Source: Toxoplasma gondii ME49 (Eukaryota; Apicomplexa; Conoidasida; Eucoccidiorida; Sarcocystidae). From it: a stretch of 64,000 bases of DNA. Positions 1 through 11,800 of this stretch are shown one piece after another. The DNA lies in the NCBI RefSeq assembly GCF_000006565.2, contig NC_031480.1, positions 760,144-824,143 of the forward strand, given 5' to 3'. Every line of letters begins with the position of its first letter. Position 1 is the stretch's first letter. The position numbers and the translations under genes are program-made. Below the pieces are notes generated by a model. It did not search any database, was not told where the DNA came from, and worked only from the letters and a program-made list of their open reading frames with translations.

Positions 1-3000
1 TCGCCCCCCATAGACTTCGAGGCGTCCCGGATCTTCGAGACGGAGCCACGGCCGTGCTTCAACGCCTTTGCCACGGTCCACGCGTGCTTTGCTAAGTGCG
101 GATGTCTCTCCAGGAGGTCCGTCACCTCGCTATTCGTCCGGTCCATCTCCTTCAACAGGTCCTCGGGATTGACACTTGGGTCACCCGCACCGTCGTACTT
201 TTCGAGCACGGCCTTGATGCGGCTCTGCAGCGCGACGAGGTGTTTCTCCCTCGTCTTGGCGTCCGCCTGGAAGGCCTCTGGCTCCTTAAGCGCCAGTCGG
301 AGGGTCTCCTTGGCATTCTGCGCGACCTGTGTCATCGCCGCAGCGCGCGTCTTGAGCTGCGTCGCGAGTGCCTCTTGGTGCGCCGCCAAGACACCCAGTT
401 GTGTCACCGCCGTCTCCTCCTTCTTCCGAAGTAAGAGCTGGTCGAGGGCCTCTTGCGCGATGCGCAGCTCCTTAAGGGCGTTGGATGCAGCCTTATTGAC
501 GCGGACGGCGAGTTTGTGGTCCACGTCGGACCCGTCGCGGTAGATGCTCCAATGGCGCGCGTGAATCCACTCTGCGACTTCAGCGACGTATTTCGCAGCG
601 CCCTCTTGCCAATGCATCTGCGCAGGGAGAGCGGCTTCGGCTTCCTGGAGCTTTCCGAAGTCCTGCCTCCAGGAAGCCCGACGTTGCGCATTCAATCTGG
701 AGAAGTCGAGCTTCTGTCCTGCTGTCACAATCGTTTTGTGACGCACGGTCTCCTCGGTCAGACGTGCCGCTTCAGCCGTGATCTTTCGTTGGTTCTCGTC
801 GACCTCCTGCAGCTTTCGCGCAATGCCTTCGCGGAGCTTCTCCGCTGCGGAGACGCGCCACTTCGCCACCAGGCTCTGGACTCGCTGCAGCACCTTGTGG
901 GCTTCGAACGCGGACTCCCAGAGGCTCTTGGTGACCGCCTCGATATCTACACGACTCCGCCTGGACTTCTTCTTCACCTCGCGCGGCATCAGCGCCTCGC
1001 GTCGCTCCATCGTCTTCAACGTCTCCTTGAGCGAGACGAAGGTGGATAGGAAAACATTCCACAGCCGATCGACCAGCGAGTCGAGTTTGTGGATCGCCAC
1101 GAGCAGCCCCTCAGCGTCGCGGAAGCTCATCGGCGGCGCCTGTGGATCTGTCACGCGCTGGAGCATCCCACACGTCGTCTTGTACTTGTCGACGGCGCTG
1201 ATGATGTCTTGGCGCCCTGCGACCGCCGCCGCCAGCAGCTGCTTGGCGTTCCGCAAGTCGGTCTTGAACATCAATCCCGTGGCCAGGTAGAAAGCACGGA
1301 GGACATTGGACAGCGTCTTCGTGTGGGCCTTCATCAAGGTGCCGTGACGCTCGAGAACGCGCATCACAGTGTCCTGCACGCGCACAATGCGCCCCAGATT
1401 CGCCTCGACGTTCTTCAGAGTCCTGACGACGACCTCTGGCGTCCACGGCTTGATGCTCGTGCGAAGGACTTTCTGGACCTCCTCGAGCTGCGCATGCAGC
1501 AGTCTCTCCTTCTTCTTCAGGCCTGGGAACGGGGGCAGATCGAGGGCCTTTCGGAGCACTGCAAACGACCGCAGCGCCACCGCGACGGCCACGTAGCTAT
1601 GCTCGAAGGAGGTGGTAGTTCGTTGCTGTTCCTTGATACGACGCGCGGCCGCCTGTGCCCTTTCCTTCTCCCTTCTCTTTTCCTTCATCTTTTTCATCAC
1701 CTTCCCACTCATGTTGAGGCGCGCCAACTCGTTCGCCTTCACCTTGGCCCGCTTCGCCTCCAGATTGTTCTCCAGCTTCGTCTTTGCTCTGGAGAATGCG
1801 CGTGCCTTCGCCTTGTCTAACACAGTGCCCTTTACGTTCTTCCTCCGCCCCTTCTTCGCCTTCGTTTTGCCCTTGCCATTCATGTTACGGTTGACATTCT
1901 CCAAGGAGCGTTTGTCGAGCGCGGCAATCGCGACGGACATCATCGCTTCGGCCACCTCGAGTTCGGCGCTTCTGCGGTTGTACTCGCCGACGAATTTCTC
2001 GTGTCTGTGAAAGGCCGTAAAGGCTTCAATGACGGATTTCTGGATTTGATACAGCGCTTGTTTTCTCCGCTGCATAGACTGGAGGCGCTGGCGATTCAGT
2101 CTCTTGAACGAGCCCTCGAGCTCTGTTGCCAAGCGAGCTCCACGGGCAGTGCCTTGGATGCCTGCTTTGATCACGGCCTTGAGACGGCGGTGTGGCGCGC
2201 TCCAGAAGCGTGTCCGGAGGAGGTGCAGGCTCGCAGTCATGTTCTGCACGAAGCTCGGCAGAGCGACGACGCCGACTTGAGCTGCGTACGCACCCGTCAT
2301 CGCCGCGTCGAGCGCTTTCAGAAGTTCAGTCGCAGTGTTCAGCTCGATTACCGCGCCACTCATGCCTGAGGCGCGGCGCCGCGAGCTGGCCTTCAAGGCA
2401 GTCTGCATAACGCCTTGCACGTCCACCACCAGCGCCGCGAGATTCGCGGCCACCGCGTTCTTCCGCGAAAGCATGTGGCTGAGTTGCTGTGCCTGCGCAG
2501 GCGGGAGAGACCGCAGTTCGAGCGCCTTTCGCAGCGAAGTCCAGAAAGACTTCGAGGCGGCGTCGCACTGGCCATAGGCAAGACGCAGAGCGCGGAACAC
2601 CGCTCGCGTATCGCGGTTCAGACCCTCCGTCAACATGTCGTGGAGCTCGAAGCCAGTCTGGGCGCGGCTGCGGATGTCAGCGACGGTCGCCTGCACGCGG
2701 TGGACATCGGAGGACGCGACGGGCTCGAGCTCCACGACGCCGAGGAGCGTTCGCGACGACGAAGAGATATCATTCAGTGCGCTGAGGCCCACTGCCAGAC
2801 TCTGCTTCGAGATCATGACGTACCGCACCACGGTCTCCAACAGGGTTTGAGAGCGATCTGCGATGTGAAGGCTCACTGACTCGGAGCGCGACTTCGCAGC
2901 TTTCTTCTGCAGCTTCCTGCAGTGCCGACCCGCATCATTCGCCTCCGCGAGAATGATGTCCAGCCGCTCTGTCTGCTCTTTCACCCGACGCGCCATCACC

Positions 3001-4732
3001 TTGATGCGCTTCCCCCGCGCCAGCGAGCTCTTGAGGATTGAAAACAGCGCAGTGTCCACAACCGAGGTCGCGCGCCTCGCCGCTTTTCTCAGAGCGGCGT
3101 GGCCCTTCATCAGCTTCTCCAGTTTCACTGCTACCTGCTTTCGCATCGCCCGGCCTTCCTGCTGCAGGCGGCGAGCTTCATGCGTCTGAACTCCATTCAG
3201 ACCCAGCCACTTGAGTTCGTCAAACAACTCCTGCAGACACACGATCAGGGAAACGCCTTCACATACATGAAGTGAACCACTCGCCGCTGGGCGCCGACAA
3301 GCGCATGCGCTTTTCCTGCGCCTCTGTCAGTTCGAATCTGTGTTCACCTAATACAAAAGTCGCGAGTGTCTTCCAACATCCCTTCACCATAGCCTCATCA
3401 GCGCATTTCTCCTCTGCGCATCTCGTCTCCTCGAAAGTCCCTCTTTTGTCTACGAATCACTCTAAACGGGGGTGACTGAGAGGTACAACATTTGCCTCTC
3501 CCTGTGACTCAAATGTCCCGGCTTCCAGTTGTGTTTAGCGAGTATCGTCAAGGCATTTTCTAACTCCCCTTCGGCTAGCCCCTGCGACCCGCCTGAGGCA
3601 CCGCATCAAATCTAGATCATCTCTTGCTCTCCTTCGAAACTGCGCGCTTTTCTTTTCCGCATGCACATGCTTACACCAAGCAAGGAACTGAAGTGCAGCT
3701 TCGCTTTCACTTGTCCGTCTGCAAGTTGAGTGTTGGTGTCCACACTCGTTTTGAGGCGCTGGAGAAGGTCAAGTTTGGCGGTCACAACTCGTTCAGGCAC
3801 ACTCTTCGAACCTGCCAACGCTTTCGCGTCTTTCAGCAGCGCCGCTATCGCCTGCTCGCCTTTTCGCACCGATCGCGCCATGCGGCCGAGGACCTTGCTG
3901 GTAGCACGGACTTGCTGAATCAAGATGTTTGCTCGTTTCACATGGACCCCTGCAGAAACGGCGAACAGCATGCGTGCATGCAGACACACATTCGCGTCAG
4001 TCGAAGCGCCGCGGGCTGCTTCCAGAAGAATGGAAACCAACCGGGAGCTCTGGTGAGGACGAGTTGCTACTCGCCTTGTCCTCAGACAGCCGACCGCTCG
4101 CCCCTCATACTCGTCTGCACTTTGCGACTCTTCAGAGAAAGGAGAAACGTCACCTCCTCCATAGGCATCCATGTATAACCAATAGGATATCTACGTGTAT
4201 GCATATACATAGGTAAGCGTACACGTCTTCATATGGGTAAGCAAGAATATCTCCACTCTGTCGTGTAGGAGCTTACCGCTTTCTTGCCGTTTTCCCAACT
4301 GTGAAACATCTTTGGAGTATGTTTTGAGGGAACCAATGAGGTCGACGGGGTTTACTGCCTGCTTCTTCTGTTTCTGGACATTGTCCACCTCGACTTCGTG
4401 AGCACGAAGGCCGTGAATGAGACGCACTTCCTTTTCTAGACGCTGCTCAGCTGTCTCGGGTCCGACAAGCACGTCAGGCAGGGGTGTAGTCATCGCATGG
4501 TAGAACCGTTGGCTCAGCGAACTGGAGCCCAGCGGATCCGCCTCTGCGGGCGCAGGGGGGTCTTCCGACTCTGCATTGTGTGCATCATCGGCATCCCCCG
4601 CGGCGACGCAGAGTACGGAGGGAGACAAGAAACCCGTGGAAAAAGACGGAGGATCAACGACGGAGTTCCCAGGGGGGGCAGGGCACAAGACTGAGACAAG
4701 GTCGGCAGACAGCCGAACCGCTACGAAGAGGC
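1..4732 (-). CDS. Large basic helical protein, unrecognised; C-terminus outside window
   Basis: The minus strand is open without a stop from base 3230 through base 1 (about 1,076 codons), so the gene runs off the left edge. The exon begins after a TGTCTGCAG acceptor at 3231. Upstream pieces on the same strand look coding: about 3267-3347 (contains ELTEAQEKRMRL), 3677-4049 (contains LVSILLEAARG) and 4277-4732, the last ending at a clear GTAAGC donor. The protein is rich in K, R, E, A, L and Q with few helix breakers, so mostly alpha-helical or coiled coil, and has a strongly basic stretch around 1770-1900 (GKGKTKAKKGRRKNVKG). The most 5' exon is hydrophobic at its start but has no in-frame ATG there. 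Junction phases between 3230, 3267, 3677, 4049 and 4277 do not all close, so internal boundaries are approximate. I recognise no family. Expression as one gene is inferred. Confidence 0.7.
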
Positions 4733-7700
4733 CTGCACACACACCGCGCAGACCAGACGCAGCAGCAGCATGTCCAGAAGCGAACTCACTCTGAACTCGT
4801 GGGAACAGCGGGCGTTTCCAACGAATCCATCGTGGACATGCCTCGTCGAAGGTCTCTTACCCCGACGAGTTAGCTGTAAAACTCTCTCTCGCTACAGTTC
4901 CTTCTCAGAGGAGGGGATTCTCCCGCGACGCCCATCCTACCGGTCACCCCCCCCCCCGCCTCACTCCCTTACCGGCGACGGACCACGCAACACCACGGCT
5001 CGGGCCCGCTGCCAGAGTCCAACTTTTTCTCTGCTACGGGCAAACGCCTCTCTTCAAAAGCAGACGCGTACAGTTTATAGGTTTTCGCTTTACATCTATC
5101 CTAACCGTGGACAGAACTGGAATCTCGCCTCCGAGCTGGGCAGCTGCAGACACGAGGTGTATGTAAACTGCCGCCGCTCCTGGAATCCGGGGGTTGAAAC
5201 AAACATAAAAGCACTTCAATCAACGGGGAAAGCTGCGAGAGAGTCGGCGAGCGTTGAGTAAACATCGGAAGCAATGCTTTTCCCCTTCAGTTCCGACGTA
5301 GTTGGGGTACGAACGAACCAACTGTGAAACTCGACTTACCGATGGCAGAGACTGGGAGGAGCCACGACGGCATTTTCCACGGCTTCCTCATCAGGTTCAG
5401 TTGCTTGAGTTCATGGGCCCGCATCCGCGGAGTGGAAGTGACAACCTCTCACGACAGAACCCATTCGGTCTTCGGGTTCCGGGACAGGCTCCACAATCGC
5501 AGGCGCGTGGGGAATTTCCCTGAACCGACGCCCTTGTCTCCCTGAGTCGTGTTTAGCCGCTTTGGTGAGATCAAAAAATTCGTGAGATATTCAGACAAAG
5601 TTGGCCCGGATCGGCCGGGCCAACGCTCCGGCTTGCACCCTGCGATCTGCGTCTCCGCGGTGTCGGTTGGACTGGGTACCAAGAAGCAAACGGCTAATTG
5701 CTTGAATGCGTCAGCTGTTTCTTCGCATAATCTTCCTCCATGGCGACCTGAAAAAGGACTTTGGCTTTCACGGCGGGCAAGGTGGAGAGCGGATCCGCGG
5801 GAGCGGAGAGCACGATTGTGTTGGGCGAGGTGATTCTAAGGGAAGAGAGGCGCCCAGAGGAAGCAGAGGCCGAACACGAACGTGGGTTTAACGAGGGAGG
5901 ACTGAAAAAACACGAAAATGAGTCAAATGAAAAAACTTCCTTTTCGCAGCGTCTACGGAGTCTTCATCGCCAGGATCAACCCGTGGCCTACGCGAATATA
6001 CCGGAGACGGGCGAGGGAAATCGGGGCGGCTTCGATCGTCTGGTTCCTCGATGCGTTGGGAAAAGGTGCTTCCGAAAAATATCAGGACAAAGGCGAATCA
6101 GAAGAGGCAGACGCAACACTGGAACGGGGTCTCTGACTACTTTACTGGGGAAAGGGCGAGACTTTCGCGGGTTTTCAATTGTCAAACACACTCACAAATG
6201 TGGAGAAACCTCCAGGATCGTGGCCAGGCGTGTACCCCAACGGGACGGCCGTCTCCGCGTACGACTTTACTGCGGAGACGGGACTCGAACACTTTTTTTC
6301 CGTACAAAAAACATGGGACAAATGAGGAAACGAGAGGTCGTTCGACCCCGAATTCGCGAAGCGCCAAGGACTGCAAAAACATCCTCGAAGAGCGGTCACA
6401 TGCAGGAGACGTGGGATTCCTCGACCTTCCGGTGTTCACGACCGCGTATACGCTTCTCGCCCCAAACCCGTGCTGCACGGGTTCCGGCTTAACCGCGCTC
6501 GTCCTTTCTCATGTCGAAGCCTCTCGCAGTCGCGCAGAAACCAAGAAACCTCCCTCTCTCGCGAAGCAGCCCAGTCGTTTCCCTTGCTCATTTATGTTCC
6601 ACGCATCTCCAAGCGCAAGAAAGATCCAGTGACTTCCAAAACCAAATGAAAAACGACATGCGGAGGCATCCGCACCCTCGAAAGCAAGCTTCTGGTTCGG
6701 CCCACTCTGAAACACTGCCGCCTTAACCGCGAACCCGCGGCGGCACACAGACCCGAAATCGAAAAAAGCTGAGTGTACCCTGAAACCCTGGAAGACCTAA
6801 GGATGCTCCAGACTCTTGGGTTAAATGCAGTAGACGCTTCAGAGTAGATAGAGCGACTGGAGGTTTCCAAGCGCTCCCTCAGGTTTTCCGGACGAGCCCC
6901 GCGAGTGCGCGGAAGACGGACAGCACTCCCAAAAACCTCGATCAATACGCGGCAACGTAATCGTTGACGCGTGTGTGCCACCTACATTTTGTTTCGAAGA
7001 AGTGTGGATAATGATCCGTGCTACATTATCTCTGTAAATCATATAACGGCCGTAAGGTACGTTGTGCACAAAAAAATCAGGTCATGTTGGGATTTCAAAT
7101 TCGCGGACTGCTTCTGCACGTCCACGTTAACTCTTGCGAGACACGTGTTTAGTAAAGCGAATAGCGTTCCGCGCTCTTAAAAGAGCCTTCTGTTTCCTAG
7201 ACGGTACCTTTCCTCGATACTTTGATACGACGCGACACAAGCCCTTTCACACAGGGAAAAAACCTAATTGTAGCATCGCCGAAACCGGACCCTTCCTCGC
7301 TCCATCACGGTCGAGTACGTTTCCCCACTGTTTGCCGAGGCACGAGTCCATCTACGTACAAGTGCTTTTGGATCTGCCAAGACTATTGCGCATAAATGTT
7401 TGACGTCTACCTACTCCACGGCTCTATCGCGTACTCTTTCCGCTCGGGCTGTCTGCGTGAGCAGACTGGGAGTACGTTCAAAGCTCTTGAAGTTCGTCTA
7501 GTCTCCCTGAAACCGCAAGAAAAAAGCAATTCAGGCTTTCGCTTCGCACGAAGAAATCGAGGACTTACGGGGGTCAACGTGGATGCCTTGTGTCCCGAAG
7601 CAATTTGCCCAGAGGTCGGTTTGATACGCCAGAAACGAGGGATAGTGTCTTCGCCACGGGCCACCCGTGAGGGGGAAGGTACGCGTTCTACATTTTTTGC

Positions 7701-8815
7701 GACCATCGGAAACAAAATGGATGTTTGAGGGGGGAAGTCTGTTCGTCAGCAGAGAAAAATGACTCTAAATCGAAGTTACGATTACTGTCTGACACGAATT
7801 GTGGACCAGCTCAGGCGTCAACCCAAGTCCCGTATCGATGAACAACTGCTGTACAGCCTACCGCCAGCAGCAGTGTAGTGTTCCTGAACTTAGTTGTAGT
7901 TCCTTGTTTTCAGAGTGTTACATGTTGAGTGCGTGTACAGGGGGACGTGCATGACGCCATCAACTAACTCTCTGAAATTCAGAGTATACGTCTGAACCAT
8001 CGACCGAAGTGCAGGCAGCTGGTCGGGAAACTGCCGAACGTCACTAAGCATCGTGGGGCGTCTACAAATATTTTGCTTAGTTCGCCTCCCCATGAAGTTG
8101 TCTGGTCGATAGAGCCACCGGGGAAAAAATATAAGGGCTGTTGAAGTTGTAGTTCACAGCGAATATACTCTGACCTCTCCGTAGATAGAACCGCTTCCGT
8201 ACGCACGGTACCATGGACTCCACGTGAACAGTAAAGAATTTCTGGGTTGCAGCGGACACTCCACGTTGAGGTTCCCGGACACATGTTAGCTGAATTTGAA
8301 ATGCATAAAGGTCTTTTCGAGGAAAACATCTTATTTTTCAGCGAACGGGGTCTTCTGTGGTGCGAAGAGCGATTCCCCTCTCTTTCTCTTGTCGTCGATC
8401 TTAGCAAAAATGCACATACCTGCGAAAGAGAGGGGAATGTGCAGGGAAAAAGACCAGAACCGAATAAAGCCATGACGAGAGATAGTGTATGTTGCTCTAG
8501 CTCTCCAACTCCAACAGTTTCTACGCGAAAATTTAGACATTTTCACGCATAGCGAAGTGCACGGATGGCCGCAAGGGTTAGTAATATCAATACTGGTCAC
8601 GGGCTGAACCGAAAACAAAGTGCGTTTCTGACAGTTACTTGAATGACTTTCTCTCCCTGCTGAAACGAACAGGTACGATGCTCATTTTCCTCGACCTCAC
8701 CGCTTACTGGTCCTCCTCATAGGCACTGTCTCCACAAAATGCGCATGCCCCTCTGTGACTAACGTGTTCAGCTGTGTTAACTCTCACCACTGGTTGTGTG
8801 ATTCGGCCGGATGCT
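4733..8815. other. Intergenic spacer between two minus-strand genes
   Basis: This 4.1-kb stretch should hold the 3' untranslated region of the channel gene (ending at 8816) and the promoter and leader of the gene below 4732. It contains a short ATG frame at 4771 encoding a hydrophobic MLLLRLVCAVCV stretch that stops after 16 codons, a poly-C run at about 4946-4957, and a long plus-strand frame at 5761-6492 that lacks an early ATG and resembles no family. I see no RNA gene, repeat family or convincing coding exon. Confidence 0.5.
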
Positions 8816-11800
8816 TCATCCGAAAGTCTGCGTTTCTGTCTTAATCCGCTGCGTCCGCCCAGGCCCATCGTGCTGCCCGGTCGACTTTCTTCTCCGCTGT
8901 CCAGAGTTCGTGCCGTTTGCATTTTGTTGACCGGAGTAGCTCGCACCAGATGGACCCGACATGCTGCCTAGGCCTCCCCCTTCTTCTGCGGGGATTACCG
9001 GTGAGGTCTGAAACTTTTGCGGTAAAGAGAGCGCCTGAGTCTGCGAGGTGCTTCCGCCTAGCCCACACTGCGCAGGGAGAAGAAAGGCTGATGTCTGTGA
9101 AGAGATCTTGGAGCTCCTGGGGCTTGGAAACTGTACAGCTGTGTGTGAATGGTATCGCATAGGTTGTGAAGGATACCCTCCCACGTTGGAAGAGTACGGA
9201 GGCTCTATGTGTGAAGAATAATGTCTGACCTGTGAAGGATCTCGGCCGTTGCTGCCTCTGCCGTCCAGAACTTGTCTTGCAGACCGATGCGTCGGAGGCT
9301 GCGGTGGCATGCTGTGACCCGACGCGTGGCGTACAGGACCCGCAGTGCGCATGTACGTTATTCGTGGCGGAGAAGAAGGTGAGGTATTTCGAATCAAAGG
9401 TCGCATATGAAGTACAGGAGCAGGGTCATTTGTGATCGAGACGGGCTGCGGAGCAAGGTGGAAAGAAATCCCGAGCTTCGTCACCTGCTTGGCTAGGTAA
9501 AAGTACACCTCGCTGCGCAAATCCAACACCTTCCGGTAGTTTCCCCACCCTTCCACACATGCCATCCAGAGGGAGTACTGGAGGTCAAAAGCGGACCAGA
9601 GACGGGAGTCAGAGGGCGTCCGGGAGAAACGGCCAGACACACAACACGCACACACACATACACAAAGATATGAACGATGCAGCGTGCCTCCACCGCAACC
9701 AAAACGAGACAGTGTCTGAACATTCGTCCGAGTTCCCTGTGAAGAAAGAAAGTGATATCGCCGCACCGCTTAAATTATGCAGCAGGACGCTTCAGCTGCA
9801 ACTACGAAAGAAATGTCATCTCTGCTTTTGTTAAGCTCTTTTGACTTCATCCGTGCTACGATCCCCGCACATATACACATGTATGTGCATATACACGTGC
9901 AATTCTGTCTACCCTGAGTTCAGATGCAGGGGAAAGGTGAAGCCTAAGTAGCCAGTAGCGACTAAACTGAAGATCAGTGTCTTCAATGAGTTCGCCTTCA
10001 CTATCAAGCAAAGACGTGCAGCCGTGTTTGTGTAAGATAACAACGGGCAAAACATAACCCACGGACATCTATACTTTCTCCAGGCTGTACGTGGTGCACC
10101 ACAACCCAGAACGAATCCTTCACGAAATCCATGGGGCGTTGTTCCACGAATTTCCGCATTTTTGTCTCCAGAGCTTTGATGAGGCAGTGAGGCGTGCCGA
10201 TGCCGACGCGTAGCTTGAGTTCAAGGACGCTGTTTTTTGCTCGTGATTCGTTGGTCAAGACCTTCGAAAAAAGAACTGAATTGCTGTAGATAACCTGGGG
10301 CAAAACGCGCGGCGCAAACGTATCCGCCAACGATCGTGCAAGGCCTGCCAATACAGCCTCACCCCTAAATCCCTACCTGTTAGGGGCAGAGAGCGCAGGA
10401 GGATGCACGTCAATCAAGTATGTGTGGACCATGACGTGTACAAAACAACGATGTTTCAAAGCCGGAAAAGGACTGCGTACGTAGAGGCATCTGACAAGTG
10501 ATGCAAATGGCCGCTTGCTACCGGCACGTCTACAGCCGAAAGGATCTTTTTCTGCACTTACTGGTCGACCGTGGACAGTGTCGAACTCTGTTGTGTAAGT
10601 TCGGATTTTCCTGACAGTGAGGATTTCACCCCCGTCAACGCGAATGCGATCTCCCACGTTATACGGATTCGTTAACGCGACGAAAATGACTGCTGTGATG
10701 AAGTGCTGGTACAAGTAGCCTGCAGGATGAACACACGTACAGGTCGACAAGCTTGGGCAAAGAGTGTTGGCATACGCACCTGTATGATAAATTTTCGAGA
10801 TCTAGATCCGACATCGCGCTTGCTTGTCCTCGACAGAGAGACAGGATTAGGGAAAAAAGTGAAACTAGAGAACCTACACATGCATTTGCATGCGATTCGA
10901 GGCTCTCATGGATAGATGTACAGACGCGCAGATTGTCTGTATTTGTACTTATACAGCTCAACACCCAAATAATGATGCCCGCGTTTCTTTCATCTGAAAC
11001 CTATCCCCGTGAACACATGCATTTCCCCGTTTATTTGATCGGCGACACGTGCACAACGGAGCCGGAGAAAATTCTCGTCTTTGATCTGGACGTACTGAGG
11101 GCGACAGTAAGAGCCGAGAGAAAGGCGGCGCCGGAGACGATGACTGTGTTCATATCCACACCAATGACGAGGAGCATCACAACTGCACATACGAACCAGA
11201 GAAGCAGCGAAATCATTCGCAGGACTGTAGACGCGACGCTTCCTTGACTCTGAAAAGGGAGAGACGCACACGCACAAAACGGGAAAGAAACCCAGTCTCA
11301 GGAAACACTGTTTTGGACAGTCTGCAGCCTCTCTGCGCGCTCTGTGTGCCGACACCTTCATCTGTCCCTGAGGGGGGGTTGCTGTCATCCCGTCGCCCCT
11401 CGCGTATTCAGTCTACTTCGTTTTTTTTAAGAAAAAGGATCGTTTCCTCTTCCTCCCCTTTGATGTTCCGTCTTTCTCTTTTTCTTTGAGGTCAGAGCAG
11501 AGGAATATAAGCGACTTACACGCAGGCCGCGAACGAGGCGCTTGCGGGCGTTGTAGATGTTCAGCATCGCGCGTTTAAACATTTCCGCGTTGATTTTCCC
11601 GTGCCCTGAACAGACACGCATGCACCCACCTGCACTCTTCCAACAGGGTTGCTCTGGAGTTTCGGTCTGTTCCAGATGCCTCCGTTCGTTCTCGACCCCG
11701 CACGCGCCTCCCTATTTGCCAGGACCTTCCGTCAGGCTCAGCAAGCCACTCAATCTGCTCGCCAGACGCGTCGAGCGCCAGAATCAGAGAACTGCGGCTC

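Noticed and set aside
6270..6300. tRNA-like T-loop on the minus strand (GTTCGAGTCCC)
   Set aside because: The five-base T-stem does not pair, and no matching D-arm, anticodon arm or acceptor stem is found in the flanking 80 bases.
5761..6492. Plus-strand open frame of 243 codons
   Set aside because: It begins with TTG, its first ATG comes late, the product is low in any family signal, and no splice sites or partner exons fit. Treated as spacer.
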